Assembly: GCF_052857255.1 (NCBI RefSeq)
Contig: NC_135505.1
Span: forward strand, 42,171,520 to 42,235,519
Direction of reading: 5' to 3'
Source of the DNA: Amblyomma americanum
Taxonomy: Eukaryota; Arthropoda; Arachnida; Ixodida; Ixodidae
DNA: 64,000 bases
Part shown: positions 1 to 11,879 of the stretch, piece by piece
How positions within the stretch are numbered: the stretch's first letter is position 1
Layout of the letters: each line of letters starts with the position of its first letter
The notes under the pieces: model-generated
Database searches by the model: none
Seen by the model: the letters and a program-made list of their open reading frames with translations, nothing else
Told to the model about the DNA's origin: nothing
Translations under genes and position numbers: made by a program

Positions 1-22
1 AAAAAGTCATTATTATGTGTGA

Positions 23-537
23 CTATTGCGCAGCTGTTGCTTTTTTTGCCTTTTTGTATTGTTCGCTATGAATTATACTACCCTGAAAACTCATTCTGAA
101 AAATCCATTCCCACTGGTGCACTGCTTGTTTAAAAATCCATTCACTGCCTTCTCCTCCTGCAGTGTTAGGCATGGCTTGACTGGCGCCCCAAACAAGCAG
201 ATGTCTCCCATGTGAATTGCCTTTTGTGTACCACAATTACCAATAACTCGACTACAGAATGATTTGACATTATTGGGCAAAGAAAGTGAGTGATGGGCTA
301 CATCCAGCGCTTGCTCAACAACTGTTTCCAAAATTTGCATGGGGGCCCCTTTTGCTGCCTTCACCATCTTCACTACCTTTCCATTTCCAGTCTCAAATGG
401 AAAGGCAGAATTCGCCCACAGTGGTCCAAGGTTCTCGACATTCTTGGCCAGGTGCGGGAGCTGATGGACGTTGAAGGTCATGAAACGCTGTCCATAATAT
501 CCTGCTGCCTTGGACACGAAGTCATGTAGTCGGCTTG
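23..537 (-). pseudogene. CACTA-type transposase, last exon (DUF4218-like)
   Basis: Preceded by a pyrimidine tract and acceptor (CTTTTTTCAG/CAAGCC). Contains YYGQRFMTFNVHQLPHLAKN, LGPLWANSAFPFE and GKVVKMVKAAKGAPMQI, which match the DUF4218 region that closes these transposases, and ends with HSEQYKKAKKATAAQ and TAG. It lies at the window edge, so any further downstream part cannot be judged. Confidence 0.6.
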
Positions 538-1568
538 CTGAAAAAAGTAGGAAGGCTTTGCTATAATATTCGGTATTTGAATTATGCTAGGCTCCGATAT
601 AAGGCAGCCTTCAATGCAAAGGAATGTCTCACAGCTACCATTAGACTGCTCTCATTCATTTACCAGGCTGGAGATATGTCATCTTTTGCCAGGCTGGAGA
701 TATGTCATTTTTTACCAAACTGGAGTTACATCCATTTGGTTATATTCACTATGTAAGCGCTACATATTTCATAAAATGTGCTTAAGTCACAGCTTAGATA
801 TATCTCGCAATGCAGATGTGGAACCATATCCAGTTCTCCCCTGTTCCCACAGAGCTGCAATAGCTGTCTGACGTTGCGAAGCAGGTACGGCTCATGCTAC
901 AAAGCACTGCATTCTTGCAGTGCCCTACATAGTAGGAATTCATGAGTAGGTAATCTGAAAACACATTTATTGTGTTCCTTTGTGAATAGGGTATCTTTGG
1001 AGCTAATTCAAAATACTGCCATTTCTGCAGCCAATTCAGGACCTATACATTTCTTTTTTGTAGATTCCACCATGTGCATGTGGCAAATACACTACTTTTC
1101 TCACACATCTGTGAAACACTTTGACTGCTAGAGGCGTTGTCACTGAATTCCCAATATTTCATTGAGGAAAGGGGTTGAAAACAAAACAAGAAAATAAAAG
1201 GAGGAAATACAAAGGAATAGACACTTGGGTGACAGATTAGGAAGATTGCCTTTCGAACATTTCTCTTTTCAGCACACAGGTATGAGAAGCGAAAAAATTT
1301 TTCTGGAAACAACATAATCTTCTTGGAAAAACTCATTAAAAGCAAGTCACCACAGCACTTTCCACTTTAATTTGCAGATGGAAGCAATATTCTGTTCTCA
1401 GAATAAATTTTTTGCTGGAATGAATCGAAAAAGTGTAAAATCGTCCGTGGCACCTATTTTTGGCGACCTAGCTTCATGTATTGTGATGCTATTCATTTGG
1501 TCTCCCACCGTACAAATACTGTGACAGCATAATCATTGTACCCACCACCCAAAACAAGCTGAAGTTAC
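538..1568. other. Intron-like AT-rich spacer, nothing recognised
   Basis: Sequence between two exons of the CACTA-type gene. It shows GT/AG edges on the minus strand but no coding or repeat signal. A short local repeat (two copies of a unit around CAGGCTGGAGATATGTCAT) lies at 664-720. Confidence 0.4.
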
Positions 1569-1780
1569 CTGCTTGCTGAAGGTCTCTTGGCGAGATATTG
1601 TCAAGAAGCAGGGCAAAGACACCTTCAACCAATAACACCGTGTGCTTCCAAAAACGTGGCTGCAGGACACCATACACTGTTGGAAGGCAGTAAAACAACA
1701 GCCAGTTTTTCCACTCGCTGGCTTTCCAGAAGCACCGGTCGTTCAGGGTCCTTGTCAGCCGTGTGAAAGAGTGGGGTGGG
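1569..1780 (-). pseudogene. CACTA-type transposase exon cut by a LINE
   Basis: An open minus frame reads PPHSFTRLTRTLNDRC, WKASEWKNWLLFYCLP and LLLDNISPRDLQQA, then a donor AGCAG/GTAACT whose single leftover base fits the acceptor at 537. The 5' edge runs straight into the (AAAT)n tail of the CR1-group LINE, so the LINE lies within or at the edge of this coding block. Confidence 0.6.
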
Positions 1781-2228
1781 CATATTTATTTATTTATTTA
1801 TTTATTTCTGATACCCTCATGGCCCACAGGGCATTATTGAGGGGAGTGGTACATAGATATAATATGAAACTCTTACAAAAAGGGGGTTAACGCATACATA
1901 GGCATGCCTACAAAAAAAAAGAAGCTAGCTGCAAGAAAATACATGATTCAAAAAAGCGAAACAATACAATAATTAGGAATACCAACACCAAAACGAATAA
2001 ATTCACAAAAACAGTCAAAAAACATTTCATGTAAACACAAAGATATGAACTAGAATATCACCCTTCGTAGAAACATTGAACGGGTACGATGGCAGAAGGC
2101 TATTAACAGAACAAAGTGCATGCGAGAAAAAAAAAAGGAACAGGGCTAAATACACAATATACAAAACGAAGTGAACCAACTGAGGCTATGGTAAACCATA
2201 ATGTAATGACAACAGTGCCCTAAACTCA

Positions 2229-3335
2229 TCAACGTCCTTTGCAACTACAATATGTGGTGGTAGGTGGTTCCACTCCGACAATGTTTTTTGGAATAAAGGA
2301 ATTTATGCAGGATGTTGTCCGGCAACGAGGAACGCCAACTTTCCGTGAGTGACCGATGCGAGATGAAACATATGTTGGTGTTGTGATCAATGCTTCTTTC
2401 AGAGTAGAGTTCATGCTGTGAATTTTAAAAAACAGACACAGACGGGACACTTTTCTGCGCAGAGCAAGAGGGGTTAACGATAAACTATTTTTTATTTCTG
2501 TGACACTGGAAGCACGATCATAGTTGCGCACAATAAAACGCGCTGCTCTATTCTGCACAGCTTCTAGAGCGTCGATAAGTGTGTTAGTGAAAGGGTCCCA
2601 TACAGAGTTAGCGTATTCTAATTTTGAGCGCACAAGTAACTTATACAGAAGAATCTTGACAGGGGTTGGTGCTAAGTAAAAATTGCGCTTAAGGTATCCA
2701 AGCATGCGGTTAGTGGAAGCTATGATAGAGCTGACGTGGGCTTTCCAAGTTAGATCTGATGTTAGAATGACGCCAAGATATTTATAAGATTCCACGGGTG
2801 TTAGCAAGGAAGAAGAAATAGTGTAGGCAACGGGACTTGAATTATCGCGACGGGAAAAGCGCATTACTTTGCATTTAGTCGTATTAAGAGTCATTTGCCA
2901 TCGTGAACACCAGTTAGAGATAGTGGTTAGGTCTGCCTGAAGTAATTCAACGTCATTCGTATTTTTTATTTCGCGGTAAACGACACAATCGTCCGCAAAG
3001 AGTCCTACTGAAGATGTTACATTGTTAGGCAGGTCATTAATATATACAAGGAACAGCAAAGGACCTATGACAGAACCTTGTGGGACGCCGGAGGTCACAG
3101 GAATGGATGACGAGTTAAAGCCATTAGCGTGTACATACTGCAATCGGTTAGACAAAAAGCACTCAATCCACCTTAGTACATTATGATCAATATTAAGTTT
3201 ACTTAGTTTGTAAAGAAGTAAGTTGTGCGACACTGTGTCAAATGCTTTGCGAAAGTCTAAATAAATACAGTCAGCCTCATTGCCATGATCAAGTATGAAG
3301 TTAATATTGCTTGTAAGGCTTATTGTGTTTCGCAA
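2229..3335 (-). pseudogene. LINE copy 1 ORF2, RT C-terminal half
   Basis: Continues the reverse transcriptase: CIYLDFRKAFDTVSHNLL, GVPQGSVIGPLLFLVYIND and the catalytic box GLFADDCVVY, then the thumb and a C-terminal segment typical of CR1/L2 elements (RTTSCINSFIPKNI). It is out of frame with the upstream half by a small indel near 3335. Confidence 0.8.
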
Positions 3336-4900
3336 GAGAAGTATTTTCTAAAACCATGTTGTGCACAGTTGAAGAACGAAGATGACTCAAGAAAGTTAGC
3401 TAGGTGAGACAGGATGACATGCTCCATTATCTTGCAAGGAATGCTGGTTAATGATATTGGTCGATAGTTGAGTGAAAGGTGTTTGTCGCCTGATTTGTGG
3501 AGTGGAACCACCTTACCCAATTTCCAGTCATCTGGGAGTTCACCGTCTTGTAGGGATTGCTGAAATAATTTCGACAGTATTATGGCAGAATATACTTTAG
3601 TGTTTTTCAGAATTTTACTGCTGATATTATCTGGACCGCAAGAAGAGGATAGTTTCATGTGATCAATGATAGTTATGACGCCTTCAAAATCAAAATGAAT
3701 GGGATCCATTGGGAATGTGATGTGTCCATTATAATCCGGTAGTGATGTGCTTGAGGAGAGATAAAATGCCTTAGCAAAAGTTTCATTAAGTACCTTAGCA
3801 CTGTCGCTAATAGGGATGGGATTTGATTGCGCATCGAGAAGAGAAACTGATGGCTGGACTGAACCGTTGACAACGTTCCAGAACTTTTTTGGATCTGTTA
3901 GTAAAAGTGATGGCAGAGTGACGTTAAAATATCGCTCCTTGGCTATCTTTAACGCATTTTTGTACTCCTCAACCACACCACTGAGTGCTGCCCAATGTTC
4001 AGGTTTTCCCGATGACTTTGCCTTGGAATATAACCGTCTTTTTTTGTTACCAAGGCGTTTTAATGACCGGGTGAACCATGGTGACCTGCCATTAGTAGTG
4101 ATGATTCTTCGAGGAACATGCAATTCAGTTAGCTCATGTAGTTTGTTCTTAAATAAACACCAATTTTCATTAACAGACCTTTGGTCAGACTTTATGAGAA
4201 AGTCATCCAAAAATAGCTTAAGGCCATCATTAGTTGACGTAAAATTTGCCTTAGCATAGTCGTAAATGGTTTTAGATTTATTTCGCGATTTGTTAGACGG
4301 TAAGCTTAATTCGATAAGGAGTAGGTAATGATCGCTTAAACCTGGTAAGTAGCTTACGTCGGAAACAAGGTCTGGGGAACTAGTTAGCAAAAGGTCTAAT
4401 ATGCTTGATCTTGTAGATGTCACCCTTTTAGGTTGTGTGACTACCTGTGTTAATGAAAAGGTGGAGCAAAGTGCTGAAAAACTTGTTGATTCTGATGATC
4501 CATCGTTGCCTAAATGAGTGTCTGACCAGTTAATGGCAGGAAAGTTAAAGTCACCAAAAAGAAAAATATGCCGATTAGGAAACCTTGTTTGAATTATGTT
4601 AAGAATGTCATGGAGGTAATTACAGAAGCCAATGGTAGTAGATGGTGGACGGTAACATGCACAAAAGAGGAGAGCTTTGTTGTTAATTTTGATCTGGACA
4701 CAAATGAACTCAAGAGTGGTATCAAGGTTAACTTCAAAGCATTCTATATCCTCAGATACAGCGATTAAAGTGCCGCCGCCGCGGATAGAAGGGCGGCCAC
4801 AACGAAATATATGGTAACACTTTTGTGAGGAAAATAATTCGCTATTGCGCACGGATTCATTGAGCCAAGTCTCTGTTAGTACGATAATATCAACCCCCAT
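3320..4900 (-). pseudogene. LINE copy 1 ORF2, endonuclease and RT N-terminal half
   Basis: The APE-type endonuclease is visible from the start (VLTETWLNES, RGGGTLIAV, FGDFNFPAINW, GLSDHYLL), followed by the start of the reverse transcriptase (HKSGDKHLSLNYRPISLTS, FRKYFSCETQ). The true ORF2 start lies a little upstream, in the same frame as ORF1 after its TAG at 5015. The frame is lost near 3335, where the rest of the RT continues in another frame. Confidence 0.8.
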
Positions 4901-5014
4901 GGTATCGGCGGTGCAGGATAAGCTGTCACGATGACAAAAAACACTGCGTATATTAGTGAAAAGGATAGAAATGTTTCTAAGTGTTTGCGCAGGTCGATGC
5001 TCATCCTTATCTAG

Positions 5015-5960
5015 TTATCTTGGAGAAGAATGGCTTGAAGGGCTTGAGTTGGTTACAACACGTGTTGAATTGTTTTCCCGGACACTATCAGTTATAGGGC
5101 AGTACACGTAGCATCTTTTCTTAAGAATAAGCTTGTTGTAGCGGAGGCTAAATGATTCTTCGGGCTCAGTTTGCTTTGCGAATTGAACAAGTTTCTTCCG
5201 CGCATGCCTGGTGGCCTGAGAAAAATCTTCGCTAATCGAGACGTCTGAATCTTTCAATTTGGTCTTTGCACCGAAAACTCTTTCTCTGATTTTGTGATGC
5301 GAAAATTTGACTAGTATTGGTCGCGTTTTCTCTGGTCCAGCCGTACCAATTCTATGGGCGCGCTCAATGTCCATTTCAGCTAAGGTTACAGATATTTCGT
5401 CTTCAATAATTTCCCGTACCTTTTTCTCAGATTCGGCCCATGATTCAGTCGATACTTCTGGAACATTGAAAAACACCAGATTTTGCCTTCGAGACCTATC
5501 CTCTAAATCGTTTAAACGGATTTTAAGCTTCTCATTTTCGTCCAGTGCCCTTTCATCATTTTCTTACACCGTCGTCAAATCTTCACGAACTTCATCTAGA
5601 AGCTCCAGTTTATCTTCAACCGAATTAAGGCGTATTGAAAGGTCTGCAATCTGTCCGCTCAATTCTTTCTTATTGGCTGTGAGGTCTTGCAAGGAACTCA
5701 GTATACGCTCTTGCCCTTCCTCAATTTTAGCAGAATGGTCCCTAAGGTCATGAAGCAATGCTAAAACCGCTTCGCTTCCGCTGTCCAGAGCGTCTTGAAC
5801 CGACTGGGCATTCCTCGCGGCACCAGATTTGTTCGGCCCAGGATTCAGCTCGACATCCCCACACAGCAGCAATTTCATTACGCAAAAACACTCATGCACA
5901 TGATTCAAAAGCAGTTGTGGGCACGGGAACACAACAAGGAATGCATTACTGGAGCGCTTA
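5015..5960 (-). pseudogene. LINE copy 1 ORF1 with 2A-like motif and RRM-like domain
   Basis: Starts near a hydrophobic stretch (LLLNHVHECFCVMKLLLC), followed at once by GDVELNPGP (5834-5860), a match to the 2A consensus DxExNPGP. A heptad-rich coiled coil follows (residues around IADLSIRLNSVEDKLELLDE). The C-terminal part resembles the L1 ORF1 RRM (RRQNLVFFNVPE, ERAHRIG, RPILVKF). A single TAA at 5564-5566 interrupts the frame; both sides are in the same frame. The role is presumed nucleic-acid chaperone in the retrotransposon RNP. Confidence 0.7.
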
Positions 5961-5977
5961 GAAGATGTGTAACTAAC

Positions 5978-6040
5978 CTGGAACAGGCAGAAGCGGAACA
6001 AATTGGTCGGCTGCATTGTAGCGTTGTTCCCATGCCCACT
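5978..6040 (-). repeat. 5' UTR repeat of LINE copy 1, ORF1-proximal
   Basis: A 63-bp segment repeated exactly at 6275-6337, 297 bp away. On the minus strand this copy ends in CAG followed by GTTAGT, a good splice donor. Confidence 0.85.
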
Positions 6041-6274
6041 AAACTGCTGCGGGCGTCGCCTGTTGCTTAAGTAGAGCGGGCTTGATGATGTCGATGCAGT
6101 TGCGGTCAACAGTCCAGGAAGAGCCGCGGTAACTGGCGCCGGCCTGGTATCCAGAAGATGGGCGGAACACACGTCACTTCGCGCTGGCTTGTCTTGCTGC
6201 AGCACGTGTGGCAGAAAACCATCGCAACACCGATAAGGCGCCGCGTCGGTGCTTGTGCTGGAGATGGTCACGAT

Positions 6275-6337
6275 CTGGAACAGGCAGAAGCGGAACAAAT
6301 TGGTCGGCTGCATTGTAGCGTTGTTCCCATGCCCACT
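6275..6337 (-). repeat. 5' UTR repeat of LINE copy 1, distal
   Basis: Identical to 5978-6040 over 63 bp. Here the final CAG is followed by ATCGTG instead of GTTAGT. Confidence 0.85.
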
Positions 6338-6526
6338 CTCAGTAACCGCCTGTCCAGGATGGCTACTGTAGATGGGAGTGCCTGCAAAATTAAGAGGAGG
6401 AATTTGGTTCATCTCTCACTTTAAATTACTCTGATAAACATGCACAGTCTGCCACTATTCACTGCCTTTGAGATACCTCACTATCTGTTCTGAGCTCTAT
6501 TACTTGCACTGTAGTACTTGTCAAAG

Positions 6527-7680
6527 CGAAAAATGATTCATCATCATGGTCAGCCTGTCTATGCCCACTGCAGGGCAAATGCCTATCCCATGTCTCTCCA
6601 ATTCACCCTGTCCTTTGCTTGCTGTGGCCATCGTATCCCCGCAAACTTCTTAATCCCGACTGCTCACCTAACTTTCTGCCGCCCCTTGCTTCGCTTGCCT
6701 TCTCTTGCAATCCACTCCGTTACCCTTAGGAACCAGTTGTTATTTTGCCTTCGCATTACATGCTCTGCCCAAGCCTCTTTCTTCCTCTTGAATTCGACTA
6801 GGATATGATTAACCTGTGTTTGTTCCCTCACCCACTCTGCACGCTTCCGGTCTGTTAACGCTACACCTATCAGTTTTCTTTTCATAGCTTACTGCGTTGT
6901 CCTTAACTTAAGTTGAACCGTTTTTGTTAGACCGCACGTTTCGGCCCCTTAGGCGAGTACCGGTAAAATACAGCTGTTTGCTTTTCTCTTGAGTGATACT
7001 GGTAAACAGCCAATCATGGTCTGAGAGAACTTGATATATGTGCTCCATCCCATCCTTATTCTCCTAGTTGTTCCCCTTTCTTGATCCAGATCAGCGGTCA
7101 CTACCTGCCCTAAGCAGACATATTCCCTTACCACTTCCAGCAACTCGCTACCAATTGTGAACTGCTGTTGCCTTGTGGAACTGTTAAACATTACTTTGGT
7201 TTTCTTAGTGTTAATTTTTATACCCATTGTTCTGCTCTGTTTGTCTAACTCATTGATCGTGCATTGCATCTCCTGAGTGACATAACAAGGCATGGTCATC
7301 AGCAAATCGCTGATTAATCAGGTAATCTCCATTAACTCTTATCCCAACTGTTCCCAATCGAGGCCTCAGAATACCAGCTGTAAACAGGCTCACCACCTGT
7401 TCACGTCTCCCTGCCTGACACCCTTCTTTATTGGAATCTTTATTGACATTATGGTGGGCTATGGTACCTGTGCAGTTGTCATAGATACCTTCCAGTATTT
7501 TCACATGACTCTTCTACACCCTGATTCCGCAATGCTTGCATGACTGCTGAGGTTTCCACCGAGTCAAATGCTTTCTCATAGACAATGAAGGCTATATGTT
7601 GGGGTTCGTAATTTTCTGCAAATTTCTCTATCATTTGATTGATATTGTGAATGTGGTCGATTGTCGAGTACTTAACTCGA
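6527..7680 (-). mobile_element. RTE-type LINE, 3' half, degenerate
   Basis: Minus-strand reverse transcriptase pieces in three frames: FIVYEKAFDSV near 7580, RFADDHALLCHSGD near 7290, INTKKTKVMFNS near 7200, and the end WVREQTQVNHILVEFKRKK and ITEWIAREGKRSKGRQKVR near 6700. The tail ends in a short ATCATCAT run (a GAT-type tail on the minus strand). Shares its 3' end with 18905-19248. Many frameshifts; inactive. Confidence 0.75.
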
Positions 7681-7699
7681 AGACAATCTGCATAGCAGT

Positions 7700-8400
7700 T
7701 TCAGTGAACTTTAATGTACCAAAAATTCAGAATGCATTTCCTGTTTTGCTACTCATAGACATGCAAAAGCCTACAATAGATTTGAATTATACAAAAGAAT
7801 AATACCACCCTACACATACCAACCATTCTCCAACCACTTGCAGGAGTGCAAAAGCATCAGAGACAGTTTGTTCAGTGCTTAGAAAGGGTGGTGTACCATA
7901 TTGCACTGACATGTGGTAAGGTATACATTTGTCTCACCAGAAAATGCACAGATGAAGGCTTTGTGAATGCAAAAGTAACGAGGCACAAAACTGAAATAGT
8001 CTTTTGCGTGTGCACTGCCATGACTGTCCCATCAAATCGTAAAAGCTGCTATTCTGAGAATGCATGGATGAAGCCAGAAGCAGGGATCATGAGGTCTGCA
8101 AGATTATAGAGGCACATCTGATGCACAAAGAACGAGTGGGGTGCATCAGTGCACAATCAGTTAATCCTTTGCGAAGAAATAATGTCCCTTCATCACAATA
8201 GGATGCAGAAGCACTGTTTCTTCTTTTTCTTTAGTGGTCCCGCTATATATGGTATATATGCCTAGCTATATAGTGCTATATATGCTGCCGTGCTGCAAAG
8301 AAAATTAAGTTGAAAGTTAGCACATGCACTTTGTGCTGTCACTGTCTCATGTCCTAATCAGTCTGTCCATTTGTCAATAACACTTTTTTTTTCATAAGTT
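7700..8400. other. No gene or repeat recognised
   Basis: AT-rich sequence with only short open frames; a TATAT-rich patch lies at 8245-8285. Confidence 0.3.
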
Positions 8401-8512
8401 GTTTTACCCTCACTTATCTTAGCATTCCACTCACGCAAATGATTTCCCAATCGGAGTTAATCTTGCATTTTCTTTCAAACTTTCTTTCTGTGAAGCAGGA
8501 ATTGACACATAC

Positions 8513-8767
8513 CAATATAGAAGGGCTCGTGCGAGTTTGACGAGTCCAACCAGAACTCCGTGAGCTGCCTTGCAACTCCAAGCAGGACGCAATGCATATA
8601 TTCCACTGCTTGGCTACACACCTGGTCAAAGTGTTTCAGGTTCACTAAAGGAGATGGACCCTTGAGGCCATTCACGGTCACATTCCAGTCGAGGGCACGG
8701 TCCACATCTTTAAGCATGCCCGCTGATGTTCTTGCAACTCCTGTTGTCTCAAGATAGCGGCGAGAAC
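8513..8767 (-). pseudogene. CACTA-type transposase, middle exon
   Basis: Acceptor TTGCAG/GTTCTC at the 5' side and donor ATTG/GTATGT at the 3' side bound an open block with VNGLKGPSPLVNLKHFDQV and EYMHCVLLGVARQLTEFW. These motifs follow the Tnp2 core in the family. The next exon expected downstream is separated by 6.7 kb of inserted LINE sequence. Confidence 0.6.
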
Positions 8768-9361
8768 CTGCAATCATTAATTCTTAGATGCAAGGTATCA
8801 CACACTTACTACAAGGTTTAAATACAAGGTGAAAAACCAGTAGAGTACGGGAAATTCCTCGTGCTCATTTTGAATGGTTAAATGAGTTACTTCAAAATAC
8901 TACAATGAAGCTGACAAAACCTGTTAAGAACAGTACAAGACATCAAATACATTTCAAGCACAGGGCAAAAATACAACCTTTGCTTTCCTTTTTCTGAACA
9001 CAGCTTTGCTTCTTGTATTCTCAGCATCACTTTTAATTGACAGCTGTGTTTCATGCATTACATTCATTTAGTAATAGGAACTCGGACTAGTGCCTGCCAC
9101 GAAGCCGCTTGGTGGCATGTCTCAAAACTCGAACTTTTCAATGGGTTGCACAGGGCTCATCGTCTGAGGTCTGTCTTGTGAATGTCCCTTAAACGAAACC
9201 CATACTGCTTTATTCGATATGAACCAACCTGCCTAACAACACATCATGTGGATCGACAATTTGAGTTCATACTGTAGAAGCATTTTCTGGCGGGCTTGGA
9301 CTAGTTTGGCTGTACATATGCAAGCAGAATCACTTGCAGAATTAAATGAAAAAAATCATAC

Positions 9362-9815
9362 CTGCGGCTTGTGTTCCTGATGTAAGGCACCACGGGCAGC
9401 CAAACTTTCCATTGAACTGGTTGTGGTCTACCACGGCAGCCCGAGCTGGAGCATCTACTGTACAGCATATAGCATGAACATTGGATTTGACAGTCTCAGA
9501 GCAAAACTTCCAGACAACTGTTCCAACTGCATTCAGTTCCTCAATAAACTTGTCCATGAAGACTGTCATATTGGGGTGTGCATGGCCAAACCAGAGTCCA
9601 CCTAATACAGGACGCTGGTGCCGAAGCTTTGGCGGCAACTCATTAACAACAAACTGAATTGGCCACACAGAAGTTCTTGAAGATTTGTATACTGGGCTCC
9701 CGTCTGTGTTGATAGTGATCGTTAAGTCTTGACCAGTGATGCTACCAGTGCGCCTAAGGTTCTTATAGAGGCGACCACTAGTGATATCTCTGATCTGATC
9801 AGTACATTGGAGCAT
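9362..9815 (-). pseudogene. Tnp2 core block of the CACTA-type transposase
   Basis: Carries TINTDGSPVYKSS, VLGGLWFGHAHPNM and GKFGCPWCL, the typical order in Tnp2 transposases, where the aspartate of TDG is part of the conserved core. The block ends at a good splice donor (CCGCAG/GTATGA), leaving one base over. That base matches the phase of the acceptor at 8767. Confidence 0.65.
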
Positions 9816-10680
9816 TTCAATTTTTTTTCAGCTCATTGTATAGCGCCTCTTTGCATGTAGAAATAAGCTGATGAAGCTGCTCCTTCACATTCATAATGCT
9901 GAAGAAGCATCCATTGTCCTTCAGCACTGAATCTCTTGAGTTTTCCCTGCAGAGTGCACAGTGGACCTGGTCCATGCCATGCACTGGGTCCAGCACGCTG
10001 CCACAGTCTGCACAGTAGTAGTGGTGCTTTACTAGGCGATTCAATTGCAGACTACATAGTTTCCTGAGCAAATACTTGCTCTTCGGCAGCACGTTGCCAT
10101 TAAAGCCGAACAATGCGTCGATGAGGCGCAAAAGGCCGTCAACGGTGTCCCACGGGAGACCGTGGGCGACGACGAACGCCACGATCATGACGATCGCTGC
10201 TGCTTTTGTGGTAGTGGAGCCAGGAAGAGTGGCGGTGCCATACTCTTGCAAAGCTTCACTGAGTGCCTGGTGCACATTTAACGTTGGGCCAGGTCCGCAA
10301 GGCTGATTTTCATTTTCGCTGGCACACGGCGGCATGTCGCGAGTAGCTTCCGCTGAAGGGTCGCCAGTACTGTGGTCCGTACTGCTCGCCGGGGACGCAG
10401 GGGGCTCTTCGTTTCCGGCACCATCGCCGGTACAAGGCGGCATGTCTTGAACACCTTCCGCTGAAAGGTCGACAGTACTGTCGTCCCCAACTTCTGCGTT
10501 CGCAGCATTGCCCGCTGAAGTCGGGTCCGCGGCGGAACTAAAACAGTACTGTCGTCCCTTCAGCGGAAGGTATTCACGACATGCCGCCTTGCACCGGCGA
10601 TAATGCTGGCACGAACGTAGAAGTTCCTGCACCTGTGTCGTGGGTGCCAGGAAACGCAGGATGGCCGTCATATCCTGCAT
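9816..10680 (-). pseudogene. Tnp2-type transposase, N-terminal block
   Basis: A 287-codon open frame beginning MQDMTAILRFLAP. It holds an acidic, proline-rich stretch with two imperfect copies of a unit containing DMPPC (around residues 75-125). A likely zinc ribbon follows, CADC then CALC, about residues 223-245. The frame closes at ELKKN because of eight consecutive A bases; seven would keep it open into the next block. That could be mutation or a homopolymer sequencing error. Confidence 0.6.
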
Positions 10681-10689
10681 CTGTCAGAT

Positions 10690-11870
10690 TTTCGCGTAAC
10701 TGACGCCGACGGTAGTGGCGAGTTGATAGTGGCACATCAAATGGTTGGCTCTAGTGAAGGTACGTGTTTCGTTTCTTCCGTGCGGAGGGACCTTCCATAG
10801 CTCAAAAACGACGTGTCCACTCGGAGCGCACTTCGTACAGATATATAAATCGAATGCACTCAGGTAGAAAGAACGCTTGCAATATGGAGCCTAGCCAGGC
10901 GGTGGGGAGGGGAGAGCAGGGAAGGGGAAGGAGGTGTTCTTGGAACCCGTAATTGTTGGACCTGTTTCGTTGGAAAAAGTGGTATTAAGCATGGTTTTCA
11001 CATGTAAAATAGTTCACTTTTGGAGAAAATCCCCCCACCCCTCTTCCTTAAACCTACCTCCGCTTCAGCCAGGCAGATCAATACGATTTTTTGTCTCCTG
11101 CTGTTGATGAGGCGATATATATAACTCGTTTATTTGGTAAATTCATCATTAGACGGTGCTTTTTTAGCTTCAGGGATATATATCAACGCAAATCCAGCGT
11201 ACCAGATGGCTGCTTGTTTGCTGTGCCTTTGACTACGCAGGAATTCCACAGGAACCGCGCTGAATTTCAATGGCCCTGGAAAGTCTGGAACGCACGTGCG
11301 GGAGGCTTTTAGCGCTGCACTTTATGTCGAACTGTGATTTTGTAACAGTTCACACTAATTATTTTCCGTGTCAGCCGTAACGCTAAAAGCCTTGCGCCCG
11401 CGCCTCGCGGACTTCCCAACACCGTTCATATATTGCGCGCATACTGTCGGGTCACGCGGCAGGACGAAAACCTCCGGCATGTTTGCAAACAAACGAGGTG
11501 GCGCTGCAGTCGCTAGCGGGCTCGTGGCAGGCAAAAGGCCAGGGAGTGTCGTCGCGGAGAGGTGTTGAGCGCGGGTTTTCAAGGCTTCTAGGCGCGTTTT
11601 CAGTTTCTGCGAATCACAGCAATGGTTGATGTTTTCAACTTAGTAATTTCTTGAAGTACACGAGCTCGCGTTGGCCACGTGCGGCGTATTCAGAAAAATA
11701 GTTCGCCACTGTGTATTGTATATATAGTTTGTAGTAAACAGAACGAGTTTCTGGCGTTGCATGATTTCTACGCTAGGCATTGAAAAAATAGGAAGTTTTT
11801 GACACTCTGCTCTAGCCAGAATGATTTTACATCGGGACAGAAGTGAGAGGATGTGCTGGCGTTCTTTCGG
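10690..11870. other. Unassigned, with a small inverted repeat
   Basis: No coding sequence recognised. GC and CpG rise at 11380-11580. An inverted repeat of about 14 bp (core GGCTTTTAGCG) lies at 11304-11314 and 11383-11393, with a smaller one (GAACTGT/ACAGTTC) between them, as in a short TIR element or a hairpin. Confidence 0.3.
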
Positions 11871-11879
11871 CGGAGAGAG

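Larger units (their letters stand above)
1784..6412 (-). mobile_element. CR1/L2-group LINE, copy 1, near full length
   Basis: Read on the minus strand: 5' region with a 63-bp repeat, ORF1, ORF2 (endonuclease and reverse transcriptase), a short 3' UTR and an (AAAT)n tail at 1784-1806. Its 3' end shares an AATAATGCC...GGGC motif with the copy at 45.3-49.8 kb. ORF1 has one nonsense codon and ORF2 one frameshift, so this copy is inactive. No clear target duplication was found; the 5' limit is approximate. Confidence 0.8.
23..10680 (-). pseudogene. Tnp2/CACTA-type transposase gene, fragmented
   Basis: Minus-strand blocks at 10680-9816, 9815-9362, 8767-8513, ~1780-1569 and 537-23 read in order like a plant/invertebrate Tnp2 (CACTA/EnSpm) transposase: an N-terminal zinc ribbon, the Tnp2 core (TINTDGSPVYKSS), the block VNGLKGPSPLVNLKHFD, WKASEWKNWLLFYCLP, and the DUF4218-like end NVHQLPHLAKNVENLGPLWA. 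The introns between blocks 2/3 and 4/5 have GT/AG ends with matching phase. The copy is broken in two ways: an 8-A run near 9817 puts blocks 1 and 2 in different frames, and a CR1-group LINE sits at the 5' edge of block 4, with the exon sequence expected upstream not found. No terminal CACTA repeats were located. Family assignment is from recalled motifs. A dead transposon copy is more likely than a host gene. Confidence 0.7.
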
